From positions 24,540,485 to 24,604,484 of the forward strand of contig NC_134027.1 of assembly GCF_964204645.1 (NCBI RefSeq): a stretch of 64,000 bases of DNA, read 5' to 3'. Both the position numbers and the translations under genes were made by a program. The notes below the pieces were generated by a model, which saw only the letters and a list, made by a program, of their open reading frames with translations, was not told the origin of the DNA and did no database searches. Origin of the DNA: Tubulanus polymorphus. Taxonomy: Eukaryota > Nemertea > Palaeonemertea > Tubulaniformes > Tubulanidae. Below, piece after piece: positions 21,641-32,488 of the stretch. Numbering within the stretch: position 1 is the stretch's first letter; each line of letters opens with the position of its first letter.

Positions 21641-23519
21641 TTTAAGGGTTTCGCTGACACCTGCCTACAGCGTGAACCAAGGTCTCCATCAGGGCTATAC
21701 AGACCTGAGATGATCTCTGCCACTAACCCGAACTACTAGATCCGCGGCTGTAATCTATGTTTCTAAAACTAACACATATATGTTCGTGAAATGTCGAATT
21801 ATCAAACAAATTCTCGGAGTTAAAACTGCTAATAACGAAATACGTGTATTTACATCTCTAATATAGATGTTGGTTTTACGTTATATTGCAAAATATACAA
21901 TTTGCAATATTTTCGCATCCATTTACAACGAATCAAAGTGAAATATTTAAATTCAAAGTCTTTCATTATATATTCATGCAGTTTAATACTGACACAGTAA
22001 ACATAGTGTGGTAAAATGGTTGACACGTCATTTGATCAACTCTTCGCCGAAAAGATACAAAACCTGATTGAATTTGATAATTACGTTCACTGGATATTTT
22101 GGCAAATATGTTCACAATAGAATATACAAACTGTATGTACAGAGATTGCTGTTCGCAGCTCATGGGATGTTCAATAATACCATAGAACCAGTACCGCATC
22201 GACAACACCACAACTCGATGATCGCGCAATAGAACAAATCAAACTGTCTGTTCGGAGACTAAAATCGGGCGCGCGGAAACGTGCACAAACACGAAACAAA
22301 TATAATTTGAAGTATCGCAACGATTCGATACGATTAGTGGAGCGATTTTGTGTAATTTTCAAGTATCTTCGAGTTTTCTGTTTGAAACGTGTTTTCCGTC
22401 TGCTCTGTGCGTCCGGTTTTACAGTTTATGAGATGTTTGATAACAACATTACTAGTACAAGTGCTGCATTGACAACAACTGAATTCAACTGGTGTTCGCA
22501 CGTTAAAAGACATCTACCAATTCAATGGATTAACAAATTCGCTGTATTTACATATATATGCTTGTTCCTACCGGCGTCAGTGTTGGGTTTGATATTCAAC
22601 ACTTTCACGCTGTTAGTGCTACAACGATTTAAATCTGATAATTATTTTATGATCAAAATTCTCGCTGTTAACGATATTTTATTTATGATCGCTACATTCA
22701 TTATGTATCCGCTGAGAACTGCGTACGTTTACGCCGTTTTAGGGGATATGGTGTTTCGGGTGAATGATTGGGTGTTTGGTAAGATGTTTATCGCAGTCGC
22801 CATGCCGTTTTTCTACATATTTCAAATGACTCGTAACTGGTGCACTGTACTGCTCAGTCTAGAGCGGTTAATCGTCGTTATGTTTCCAATAAGATCTCGA
22901 AAAATTCCGAAGAAATTAATATCACAATGTGCGATGATGTTTATATCACTTTTGGGTTTTAGCGGCCATTTTATTCGCTTCATACCCGACTATGTAATTG
23001 GACACATGGGTTGTCCTGTTGAGTGGCCATATGTTACGACAGACGTTGCCTATTATCACTACCCCACATGGTTTGATCGATTCAGGTGGCGTTACGTGAT
23101 TTCCGATCGCTATCTGTTCATGTATCTTACTGTCATGATCCCAATTTGCTTTTTAGTTGTTATCAATGTTATACTTATTCTGTTGCTATTTTACCGTCGG
23201 GTTACTCGACGTACAGAGCTCGGTGTAACTGATGAGTCGTCTAGAAGGGAAGTGAAGGTTTTACGGATGGTTTCATCAGTAGTTTTCGTTTTTATTGTTT
23301 GTGAAGGTTTTGGTTTTATCGACCGTCTAATGAGATTAGATTATATCCCATATTTGAACACTATGAGCCTGATAGCGTTAGGATTTTCTATCCTCGATTC
23401 GTCAGTTAATTTCATTGTGTATTGCGTAACAAATGATCAATTCAAAAAAGTAGCCATTGATATTCTAAACAATGTTTGCCGAAAACAACGGACTTCGAGA
23501 AAACAAAAACGATAAAATG
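21641..23519 (+). repeat. Partial, more diverged duplication unit D
   Basis: Homology to the units starts within gggtttcgctgacacctgcc (compare 9789) and runs through the receptor. The microsatellite and the earlier 5' block are missing. The palindrome is represented by one arm only (aactgtatgtacagagattgc, about 22128-22150), which then joins directly to gcagctcatgggatgttc. The 3' flank is not homologous. Confidence 0.8.
22433..23515 (+). CDS. Class A 7TM receptor, mosaic copy (array gene 5)
   Basis: 360 residues. The N-terminus, TM3, TM4, ECL2 and TM7 follow genes 2-4. TM1 (FLPASVLGLIFNTFTLLVL) and TM5 (MIPICFLVVINVILILLLFYRR) instead resemble gene 1. It keeps Cys21 and Cys194, WVFG with Ile at the 3.25 position, ERL and NFIVY. 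It has LQRF where all others have LKRF at the end of TM1. The mix suggests gene conversion or an intermediate branching point between gene 1 and the tandem set. Start at MFDNNITSTS. Confidence 0.88.
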   Translation: MFDNNITSTSAALTTTEFNWCSHVKRHLPIQWINKFAVFTYICLFLPASVLGLIFNTFTLLVLQRFKSDNYFMIKILAVNDILFMIATFIMYPLRTAYVYAVLGDMVFRVNDWVFGKMFIAVAMPFFYIFQMTRNWCTVLLSLERLIVVMFPIRSRKIPKKLISQCAMMFISLLGFSGHFIRFIPDYVIGHMGCPVEWPYVTTDVAYYHYPTWFDRFRWRYVISDRYLFMYLTVMIPICFLVVINVILILLLFYRRVTRRTELGVTDESSRREVKVLRMVSSVVFVFIVCEGFGFIDRLMRLDYIPYLNTMSLIALGFSILDSSVNFIVYCVTNDQFKKVAIDILNNVCRKQRTSRKQKR

Positions 23520-23629
23520 CATTTGAATACACGTATAACTTGTACTTATATAGAATATGTGGCAATCATACGATTGCTTGCCTTCATAGATTTATTAAAA
23601 AAATCTCCTCAATTCAGCATTCAGAATAC

Positions 23630-23902
23630 CAGGGGCGGATCCAGGGGCATGTTGTGACCATGTCGACCAATAAAAAGGGCTTATATTCTTAATTTAGGGT
23701 GGAAAGGCATATCAGCAAAATTTTTGAAATTTTACTATCATTTTAGAGCTTTCTGAGCATCTCTGAGAGACATTTAGTCAAGAAACATAGGTTATATATT
23801 TAGGAAAAATATCTATTGTGTATCTCGGGTGGTTACAACGGCAAATTTTGATACAGAGTAAAAATAAAAATGCACGGTCGACACGGTCTAAATCCGCCCC
23901 TG
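23630..23902. mobile_element. Non-autonomous TIR element (CAGGGGCGGAT family, short copy)
   Basis: The left end is CAGGGGCGGATCCAGGGG and the right end, read inverted, is CAGGGGCGGATTTAGACC, sharing 11 perfect bases. The interior is 270 bases, non-coding and AT-rich. The same termini bound the element at 49743-50587. Flanks aatac and ataac are similar but not an exact target duplication. Confidence 0.7.
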
Positions 23903-24329
23903 ATAACAGGAATTTAATTATTTTCAAATGATTCATTTATCATAGGTAAAAACTGCATTCTACTCACTGTCGACACAGAACAGCTTAACCACGTACTGAT
24001 AACGTGACGTTTCTATGTGTAGATGCTAAACCGGGTTGTACAAGAATAATCCACTGGTCACGAATTAGTGGTCACTGGAACGACGTGTGAACTATCGGGG
24101 ACTGATCACCTCAAATTATGGAACTACCGTCACCAATTCCACCTTACTTACATATACTATTTCATCTAACATTAAATTTGTGGCCCTTGTTATATATAAA
24201 CCTGTTGTTGAAGGAATATTCAGTTTACTAAATCAAAACCATCAAATATAGATGTTTACTAGTTGTGTTATCAGTGATAAAGGTTGCTGAGGTGCCGAAT
24301 GTTTTACCGTCCAGGACGGTTTCCTTTTA
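23903..24329. other. Non-coding spacer
   Basis: AT-rich sequence with no recognised gene or repeat. It may include 5' parts of the LINE that follows, beyond recognisable reading frames. Confidence 0.4.
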
Positions 24330-24336
24330 AACGCAA

Positions 24337-24915
24337 ATGGAAAATACCAATCACGATATAGTATCATCTCATATCATACGTAACAAATTATCTTTTTATT
24401 ATACGATTAAACAGTCCTACCAACTAGAAAACTACTTATTGGTTGTAAAGAATTTTAATATTAGGAGTGCAATTGCCAAACTACGTAGCTCATCCCATCG
24501 ACTGATGATAGAAAAAGGCAGACACCTGGGATTGAGTAGAGAAAACAGACTTTGTGATATATGTAACTGTGTGGAAGACGAGCAGCACTTCGTCTTATCG
24601 TGTAGCAAATTCGACAGGACTCAGGACGAAATTTGATTTGGAAATTGGATATGCAAATGATATAAATAGAATTTTTAATGATATAGGTAGTCAATCAGAA
24701 TTGGTAAATTGGGGGAAGTATATCCAATCGGGATTTGAATATTATATTTAATTTTAGGCTTGACTTATATTGTACAGTACGCTATGTCCTATGCACTCTT
24801 TCTTGTAAATATTTTTGTAATCCTAGTATTGTATATATGTATTATATTGTTTTCTTCTAATCCGCTGTTCATTGACGATCATGTCATGTGATTATAATGA
24901 ATAAACAAACTTGAA
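24337..24915 (+). pseudogene. 5'-truncated, frameshifted non-LTR retrotransposon 3' end
   Basis: One frame (24337-24636) encodes RSAIAKLRSSSHRLMIEKGR then LSRENRLCDICNCVEDEQHF and VLSC. This is the C-terminal Cys-Cys-His-Cys segment typical of LINE reverse transcriptase ORFs. The reading then shifts frame to FDLEIGYANDINRIF...FEYYI with a stop at about 24751. The 3' UTR ends in aataaacaaacttgaaacttgaaact, a short repeated tail. The fragment is inactive. It is a CR1/L2- or jockey-like relative by the look of this motif; the exact clade is not determined. Confidence 0.85.
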
Positions 24916-25538
24916 ACTTGAAACTACGTTACATCTAATGTTACATTATCATAATCTCAAATCTATGTTACATCATACGTTACATATGTTCTATCTAAAT
25001 TAAACGTTTAACGATTCTGGATTTATTTGCCACGTGGATTTCAATTGCACCCGTTCATTGAATTCATCGAACAGCTCTAATTTTCATGTTAGAATATAAT
25101 TGTATTTTGGTCAAATTCTTTTGATTTTTTGATTTTACGACCCGTCAAATGCGCAAAAATATCATTGACTGACCCAAATAAATTATGTTCTTTTTTGAAT
25201 GGAACATTCATTTTTGCCAGTCTTTGGGCTGCGGCTTTTGAAAATAACGGTATTGCTCTTAACACTGATAGCGTTCTACTTTTTCTTTTTTGAGTTAAAT
25301 TGAGTTGAGTTGAGTTGACCGATTTTGTGTCATTAATTTCAAACAGGATTTTTGCAATGAAAGGTCTAAGAAATTATCACAATTTATTCATACTACGTCG
25401 ATGAAATCAGAGAACTGCTTTTTGTGGAATTGGGTAAAAGTTCGGAAAATAACGCGTTTGTTTAGGGAAAATATGCATTGAAAGAATTGGGGAAAATGTT
25501 TGAATAGAGTTAAGAAAATATAGGAAATTGAACGGGTC
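24916..25538. other. Non-coding spacer before the minus-strand receptor
   Basis: No gene seen. It contains a short ttgag-type pentamer run (gagttaaattgagttgagttgagttgacc) near 25290. Since it lies 3' of the receptor on minus, it should include its 3' UTR. Confidence 0.4.
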
Positions 25539-26663
25539 TTAACATTTCAGACGAATCAAAGATTTGACGACAATTTGTTTAGCGGCGAGTCTGAATTTAT
25601 TATTAGTAAAACAATAAACTACGAAGTTTAAACACGAATCGACGACCGTCAAAGCAATGGCTATTTTTCGGTATGCCTGTGATGATTCGGTCTTACTCAA
25701 ACCCGGAATAGGAAGCAGGATGGATCCAAACCTGAGGTGAAGTTGTTCCATTGTAATTAAAGATTCGCAAATAATGTAAATAGCGATTACAGCAAACGTC
25801 ATTCGTAAAACTCTCATTTCTACATTTCTACTGCTGGTGGCGGTGGCGGCGCTCTTATTCAATTCCTTACCGCGCAGTAGTTTAGTGATTATTAAACTGA
25901 CAATCAAAATGAGATTTATAAACACCAGTGAACATATGGGCACAACTACTCTGGATATTGTACCTTGCCAACCAGTCGAATAATAATCCCACCTATTCAT
26001 TAGCCCTCTTACGGTTTGTATGGAGTAGCGATAGGACAAGCGTGGACCCCGCACTAGTGTCACTCCTGGATCCCCATCAATGCAAGCGATTGATCGAAGC
26101 TCACGTTTGGGTAAAAACAACGGGAAAAAGCAAAGAAAACCGTAGATTGTGATGAAAAAAATGAGAACATTCACCACTTTTCGAGTCCAGAACATTCGTG
26201 ATTTTAACGGGAAAAGTGTAATGACTAGTCTTTCTAAACCAATAAGAATAACGCACCAGTTTCGAATTTGCTGAAACATGTAATATGGTCCTATAATCAC
26301 TTGTATAAATCCCCAACCGTAATTCCAGTCATCCGCATAAAATAGAACTTTACCTAAATGTATATAGAGGTGAATAGCTCGTAGAGGGTACATGATGAAT
26401 ACACTTGTACAGTAAGATACGTCAAAGATAGCTAAAACCTTTATCAAATAATAAACTTCATTTTTCATCCTCTTCAATACGATAATTGTGAAAACGTTTA
26501 AAGCGATGCCGAGTATCGTGACGGGTCCATAACAGAAAATATACATGTAAACGCTAAATTTAAGTTCCCAGCGATATGGTCTAGTATTCACTAGTCGTTC
26601 ACACCATCCAGACCAGGTTTTTACTGTCGGTTTTAAAGTCGTCGAAATATTGTTTGCATCCAT
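25539..26663 (-). CDS. Class A 7TM receptor, diverged inverted paralogue (array gene 6)
   Basis: 374 residues starting at a true ATG (MDANNISTTL), which parallels MFDNNITSTS and supports the start chosen for the other genes. The layout is colinear: TM1 LGIALNVFTIIVLKRM, TM2 with Asp81, W-N-Y-G at 113-116 with Ile120 in place of Cys 3.25, GLERLVITLFP after TM3, Cys21 in the N-terminus, Cys194 in ECL2, and VDSCLNFVVYC in TM7. It differs in a longer ECL2 (VTLVRGPRLSYRYSIQTVRG), an Ala/Thr/Ser-rich third intracellular loop (NKSAATATSSRN) and an extended TM6-TM7 loop. It is a peptide-type receptor with unknown ligand, and an older duplicate transcribed towards the array. Confidence 0.9.
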   Translation of the reverse strand: MDANNISTTLKPTVKTWSGWCERLVNTRPYRWELKFSVYMYIFCYGPVTILGIALNVFTIIVLKRMKNEVYYLIKVLAIFDVSYCTSVFIMYPLRAIHLYIHLGKVLFYADDWNYGWGFIQVIIGPYYMFQQIRNWCVILIGLERLVITLFPLKSRMFWTRKVVNVLIFFITIYGFLCFFPLFLPKRELRSIACIDGDPGVTLVRGPRLSYRYSIQTVRGLMNRWDYYSTGWQGTISRVVVPICSLVFINLILIVSLIITKLLRGKELNKSAATATSSRNVEMRVLRMTFAVIAIYIICESLITMEQLHLRFGSILLPIPGLSKTESSQAYRKIAIALTVVDSCLNFVVYCFTNNKFRLAAKQIVVKSLIRLKC

Positions 26664-27310
26664 ATTTTATCGTCTGATGATCGGAATATTTCTCGAGTCA
26701 GTGACGTTTGTATCAGACACGCATGTGTTCCGTATAGTTCCCACTCAGCTGCATCATAGTAAATTCCTCCTAGCTCTGGTGATCCTCTGCGTGATGATAT
26801 AGTCTTCAACATTCCAAAACTATCATTGAAATTTAGAAATATCCATATTTCTAAATTATAGCCTTACAGTTGAAGCACCAGAATGATTACTACTCTGCTA
26901 CTCCAGTATCGGGCGCGTCACCAGTGAAGCTAAAATATGGTGGAGCCAACCCCGAGGCGATAATGTATGATCGTATATGTATAAACTATATCTTTGGAAT
27001 AAGACGTTTCGCCTAACATTGATGACGCAATTCACCTCATCAGCAGCTATCGCCAGACGTATTTTGTTACTATAGTTTACAGTTACCTGAAGTTTCTAAT
27101 GTTCAAATCCGGTCAATCGTCCTCGACCGACCGGATGACCGTATTTGCCGTTTCAATTTTGTGTATAGAAACTTCTGCGAGCTCTGCCAGTTCGTTAGAA
27201 CCCGGTTCTATTTCATGTAGAAATTGAGCGTATGAACGACCCCTTCTGTGAAAAAAGCCTAACTCTAGCAATGAACCAACCATTCTAGTTAAACCGAAAA
27301 AGATGTTATT
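26664..27310. other. 5' flank of the inverted receptor
   Basis: No coding sequence I can support. It contains a short local repeat (tatttctaaattatagcc / aaatttagaaatatcc) near 26835. It is the likely promoter region of the minus-strand receptor. Confidence 0.35.
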
Positions 27311-27400
27311 TGAAGGAGGGCATTTGACTAGTCGGCTCCTACTACTCCTTGGAATGAAGCAACACGAAAGAGTCTCCATATGTCTTGCACCTTTCGGGGC
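27310..27400 (+). pseudogene. Degenerate LINE C-terminal fragment
   Basis: The plus frame reads SAPTTPWNEATRKSLHMSCTF. It matches in order the SANTTLWNELPPNTRQAPS segment at 28138-28240 and so represents a decayed copy of the same LINE tail (W-N-x-L-P motif partly lost). Confidence 0.45.
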
Positions 27401-27524
27401 TATAGCGCACTATACGGCATTGTAGTGCGTGTGTAGAGTTACACTGCGTTCTTCGGTCAGTGTAAGAAGGCATTCATGACCGTTGACAGTTGAAGGGAAG
27501 ATTTTCTTTACGTTGTAAAAACCG

Positions 27525-27915
27525 TTAATAATGTTTATATACATTGATACCTATAGCATGCGTTTGGTCCTGTTTGGATGTGCACTTCGTCATCAATTTG
27601 CGTTTTCAAAATAACAATTACAATCATGAATTGTGTCCTTTATTTTGTAATCAAATATATTTCGCAACCCTTATTTTAAGTTTTGATGTTTCTTTTGAGA
27701 GGATGTGCACTACGTCATCAATATATCAGGGCTAGACTGGTTGGCGGTCGACTCAATCAAATTATCGATATATTGAAATCAACATTTTATTGATCCTTAA
27801 TATTATAAAATTTGAATTATGATAATTTATTCATTGGCGACAATATTAAGCGAACGATATACATGTTGTTTTTCAAGGCGTCAATAAACTTTCTAGTTAG
27901 TTTTCTTGTTACTTA
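27525..27915. repeat. Left arm of a large imperfect inverted repeat
   Basis: The reverse complement matches 31280-31960 in order: catcaat...tgcgtttgg..gatgtgcac[t/a]tcgtcatcaat, a second gatgtgcactacgtcatcaatat, gggctagactggttggcgg, then aaggcgtcaataaactt. The arms differ by indels and substitutions. Confidence 0.7.
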
Positions 27916-27919
27916 CATT

Positions 27920-28060
27920 CGTAAACCTCATCTTTGTAGAGACAGCGAAAATAATTATCAAATTCAATCAGATATTGTATCTTTCGCGTAGATTTGATCA
28001 AATAGAATTTTAAATTACCATTCACATTCGCCACACAATGTTTTCCGTTTCATTATTCGG
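27920..28060 (-). repeat. Inverted remnant of the receptor-unit 5' flank
   Basis: Reverse complemented, it reads cattcacattttaccacac-like sequence, then tttgatcaaatctacgcgaaagatacaa, attgaatttgataatta and ctgtctctacaaagatg. These are in the same order as 10120-10262. Only one arm of the later palindrome is present. It lies upstream of the inverted receptor, as expected if the 5' flank was duplicated along with that gene. Confidence 0.65.
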
Positions 28061-28137
28061 ATGTCGGTAAAAATGCCCCATTGGTAAAAATCTCTCGTGG
28101 TAATGATAGTAAAAGGTGTGGAGTTCATTTGAAGTTG

Positions 28138-28240
28138 TTCATTCGGCTAATACTACTCTTTGGAATGAATTACCTCCTAATACAAGACAGGCTCCATCGG
28201 TCGCAGCTTTCAAAACTACATGCCTAGCCGATCAAGTTTA
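28138..28240 (+). pseudogene. LINE reverse-transcriptase C-terminal tail
   Basis: The frame reads VHSANTTLWNELPPNTRQAP then SVAAFKTTCLADQV and stop. This is the W-N-x-L-P...R...A-x-S-x-x-x-F-K pattern that ends many LINE ORF2 proteins. Only this tail is present, so it is a 5'-truncated, dead insertion. Confidence 0.75.
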
Positions 28241-29900
28241 GGTCTAACTATCTATCCAATCGTTCGGATTATTTAGCTCAAATCTTGCATCGTATCAGGA
28301 ATACGCGCAAATGGCTCAAAACGTCCGTGGTCAAGTTGTACGTATTGAAATAGAAAATGAACAGTCGGAGTTCCGCATGATTTGGAGGGGTTTGAATATC
28401 TAGAAAATCCTTCAAAAAACCGATCATTTTCTGTGCGTTTACGGATTCTAAAACATAATGACCAGCAATAATTGTGAAAATGTGACCCTGGCAGAAATAC
28501 TCCGCATGTGATGAGTTTATGATTTAATATGTTGTTTTGACTTCGGAGAACTTATCAGTACTACACGAAGTAAAGTATGGGAACCAATGCGAAAGGAACG
28601 GACAAGCCATTTCCGCACAGTAGCGAGTGGACGATTTATTTTATTTTCATTCTAAATCGAGAGATAACTGGTATCTTTTGCGAGACGGTGGTTTCTCTCC
28701 TGATAGATAGACGTGCGTTCTACGCGTTTGCTGCTGAAGTCTGTTATTTTCGCTCTAAAAGTACGCGCAAGAGGTTCGCGTGGATATCATGTAAACATTG
28801 TACGGTTTTGATAAAGACTATTCAAGTGACGCTCGTTGCTGAGCCGTTCTTATGATTTATCGTCCAATCACGAGAGCGTCCTTGTATTTATTTGACGCAT
28901 TTATATCAGAAGTATTACGAGCGGATAGACGGTTGTACATTATTGCATTCAGCTTCTTTCGTGGAACTATCGAACAAGACGAGATCGTCTGCAATAGAGG
29001 ACGGCTCCGATCATACATATCTTAGTATACGAAATGGAATTTTCGGTGTGGTATTATCATTACCTGGCTTAGAACTTGCTTTGGAGAAATCATTTGACAA
29101 ATTTAACTAACTGGAATGCTGTATCCTGCTGCACCGGAGCCGCCGCCATCTTATGATAATTTCTCCAGAAACTGGTGCAAATCATATTCAATCGGACGAG
29201 TTTTACTTTTCAATGGATTGATATTCTTAGAACTTTATATGTTGAAGATATCGACGGAGTGAAATGCTGTATTACTGTGCGCTGGAATCGTCGTGACCTT
29301 AATCAAAGTTCTCTAGAAACTGGTTCAAATGTTAGGTACATGACATTTAAATCACACATCAAGTATCGACCCTTTTAATGAATTATCGCTCTTCAATGAA
29401 AATCTGATTGTCGTGATATAAGATGGCGTGTATTTTTTTGTGACAGAACCGCGGATGAACAGGCGGTGTTGTTGTGATTTCAACGGAACGGATTCGCACT
29501 AAAAAAAAAATTACCGAGTGTTTTGTGCGGATGATGATATTTCCTTGTTTTCCGACGAAAGAATGTTGTTTTATGGTTGATGCCATAGGATTCACAAGTT
29601 ATCTGTGTTGTGCAATCGACCACTCTGGATACTGGAGTTTTTCTTATCTACGGGGTTACTAAATTACGTATAGCAGACTTCTGAAAGTCTGTGGTTACAT
29701 AGAAAACTACTGCTTTCAACTGCGTGCAAAGAGTGAAAAGGATTTTCATTGTAAGATATCGTTACTTAGTTCTTTTAGCTCATTTGTGAGTTGTGATTTG
29801 CGACCCATTAGCTCTGGGTTGCATTTGAACTGGAGTAAAGGTGACGCAGTAGATCACTTACATGCAGTTTATTTAATTCGTCTCGGAATTTAATTGAAAT
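28241..29900. other. Non-coding interior of the inverted-repeat region
   Basis: No gene I can support. It has several ORFs of 60-92 codons with no recognisable motif. One 20-base sequence (ctc[c/t]agaaactggt[g/t]caaat) occurs twice, at about 29162 and 29313. Confidence 0.35.
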
Positions 29901-30086
29901 ATGGACAGAAATTCGGATGAAATTCGTGAATTTACTCGCGCACTGATGTTGATTCAGTTATACGCCACTCTAAACGAGGCGGAAGTCGACGAGCGCATGC
30001 GCAGGAAGCATCTTCAAACGTTGTTGACTCTCATGACTTTGATGCAAGTTCAAAGTGAAAAACTGCCTCGTGGTAAAACGGAATAA
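29901..30086 (+). CDS. Small ORF, 61 codons, unknown
   Basis: A true ATG opens MDRNSDEIREFTRALMLIQL and continues as a charged, Leu-rich sequence that should be mostly helical (RRKHLQTLLTLMTLMQVQ). No signal peptide or known motif is seen. It lies between the arms of the inverted repeat. It could be chance, a decayed element gene, or a small protein. Confidence 0.2.
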   Translation: MDRNSDEIREFTRALMLIQLYATLNEAEVDERMRRKHLQTLLTLMTLMQVQSEKLPRGKTE

Positions 30087-30119
30087 CAAACAAAATGTTG
30101 ATCTGGTTAAATTGTGGCA

Positions 30120-30400
30120 ATCTATAATCTGCTAGTGGCGTTAGTGGGAAGTCAGTCTTCCGCGCATAATGGAGATACTACTGTGGCAGGCGAGGATCCG
30201 CTGGAGGCGTAAGTGTGGCGCCAGTTCTTCGTGCATTATGAATGCCTACTCTGGCTAGCGGGGATCCGCTAGGTGCGCCACTGCAAAGTCAGTTTTTGCA
30301 CGTGTTAATGGAGATACAGGCAATGCTACTGCGGCAATGGGAAATCCGCTAGAAGTGCTAGTGTTAACTCAGTCTTAGATGCGTAATGGGATCGGCTTAG
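30120..30400. repeat. Tandem repeat, unit about 85-90 bp, three copies
   Basis: Units share (g)ggatccgctag[g/a][g/t]gcgccag/agtg..., agtcagt[c/t]tt..gc[a/g]..taatgg and gagatac. A related single stretch (aggatccgctaggggcgccagtgtgcag) lies at about 59817-59844, so the unit is also dispersed. Confidence 0.7.
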
Positions 30401-31279
30401 CTGATTTTACAATGTCCTTGTTGGCCAAAAATAAAAACTGAATGAAAAAATACAATTTGGATGTGACTAGCCTACCGATGGAAAAAGGGTGCTTGGATCT
30501 CTATGGGACATAGCCTCTATTTGGCTTTCCAAGCATCCAGCCATGTATGCATATAGCTATATGTATATTTTGCCTTGTTTGTAATACGTATTATTTACAC
30601 TGCATATATTTATATATGGCGAATAAACATTATTACATCATTATCAAAAATGTCGGTTACATCGACATTAATTGTCGTTCTGCGAGTCCATCGCAGCCGA
30701 TCTTTATCATTTTTTGCCTTCTCTACATTTTCCTTCAAAAATATCATATTTGTAATTTAAGAATACATGACTAAAATTCAACTCGTACAACGCGTTATGT
30801 TGCCTCGCTGGAGCATTCCCTATCGAATATTAGGACTTCTGCGGCGAGCTCGTATGCAAAACTTTCTTTTCCTTGCAATGTTTTCTGCGGTCACCGAGCT
30901 GCGAGTGGAGCGTACGGTACTCATAAGAGCTCTGTCTCAGTCGACCACTGCTGTTTATTCGCGATCACGAAATGAAAAGATTTGATTAATTTTTCTTGTC
31001 AAAAACCGACGTCTAACGCGTCACTTTTCATATCACCGGCGATATTTGACATGGATTTCCATTTGCGACTAGTCTTATGAAGAAAGCGTCACACTATCAA
31101 ATATCAGAATTGGTCAATATCCGAATATTATTTTTCCAAAGGTGCGGTGCCAGCCGGTTCGTTCAATGACATGCATTTGCAAATTCAGGTTTGGTCACAA
31201 ATTGATCGATTCAGATTCACGTCTCAACGTCCCTTCTTTCAACACCTTGTAAATAGACATAAACACGAAGACTAACTTA
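30401..31279. other. Non-coding spacer
   Basis: AT-rich, with a short inverted pair near 30490-30535 (gggtgcttggat / ccaagcatcc). A 72-codon ORF at 30767 has no recognisable content and starts from a non-ATG codon. Confidence 0.35.
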
Positions 31280-31960
31280 AGTGTTTATCGACGCCTTGAA
31301 AAATAAAATATACATATTGAATGAATGATTTATTTACTTATAGTATGAACAAGATTATAAACATAATTTTTGCTGAATATTTATTTATTTATTTATATAT
31401 TTCGTCAAAGTAATTATAATACATGTATGACAATCTTTCATTGATTTTACAGCTGGCGTTCTATCTCAAAATATACATACATACCTTTTACATTAAAGTA
31501 GCCATAAGAAGCAATTTACGTCCCTTAAACATCTGTCGGGGAAATTTTCCAATACGCTTTAAGAGATTGTTGGATGTTGTGTTCATGAAATCTATGAATT
31601 TATAAATGCTCGGATTATTCCAATAGTAATATTGTAATATTGTTGACATAATATCAAGGTTCAATACAGTGAATCGAATTGATCGGCGACCAGTCTAGCC
31701 CCAATATTGATGTGTATGTTGTGCACGTAGTGCATGCACATAGATTTACACAATAATCTTATTCTAAAAATTTTAAAAATGCATCAATATTTATTGAATA
31801 GAAGATAAGGGTTTTGAAATTAGATAAATCACGAAATAAACACCAATTTTCACAATCGTCACTGTTACATATTTGGAAACGCCAATATTGATGACGTAGT
31901 GCACATCGAATCAAACGCTACCCCTTAAGTAACACATTGTAGTTATCAATATATAAAACA
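31280..31960. repeat. Right arm of the large imperfect inverted repeat
   Basis: It matches the reverse complement of 27525-27915 with extra internal sequence: gtttatcgacgccttgaaaaat, cggcgaccagtctagcccc, cgtagtgcatgcacat and gatgacgtagtgcacatc. A third copy of the last block, with its right-hand neighbour (accccttctatgaaccagttatcaat), is at about 46478-46546. Confidence 0.7.
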
Positions 31961-32488
31961 TCATTCCTGCCTCAAATTAACACCTTATTAAGAATTTCGT
32001 TTATCTAGTAAGGTCGTATTTCATACAGGTGTGAACGTTGTTTTTTGTCAGCTATTTCCATGCGAGATGTGAAGATGGATGTCTCTAAAATCTTGAAGAT
32101 TCAAGTCATTTTTCCACTCACCATAACGGCTAATGAATTTTGGAGTTAGGTAATACTAACGACAAACCGTGATATTTTCCGTCGACGACATACCATTGCT
32201 ACATCTATCTCGAAGTATCCCGTTTACCGTGTGCATCGAACACGACGATGTCATGTTGAACGCTTCAATTGCAGGTTGCTTGCGTCGATAGATGGCATAT
32301 AATCCAACCATGTCTTTATCGCACAGATTCCAACCCGTAGTAGTTGGTAGTCGGAGTAACGGTTGGAGAACTGATTCAGATATAGCAATGGGATGAAGAT
32401 TCCTTCCGCTTCAGGGAAAATTAAAACTGAAATTTTCTGAAAAAATCTCTACACTTTATTGCGGAATTGGAAATCGACGCAACTCTTG

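Noticed and set aside
23630-23902. Exact target duplication for the short CAGGGG element
   Set aside because: The flanks aatac and ataac are only similar, so no duplication is claimed.
30120-30400. CRISPR array
   Set aside because: Three diverged 85-90 bp units without unique spacers in an animal genome; it is an ordinary tandem repeat.
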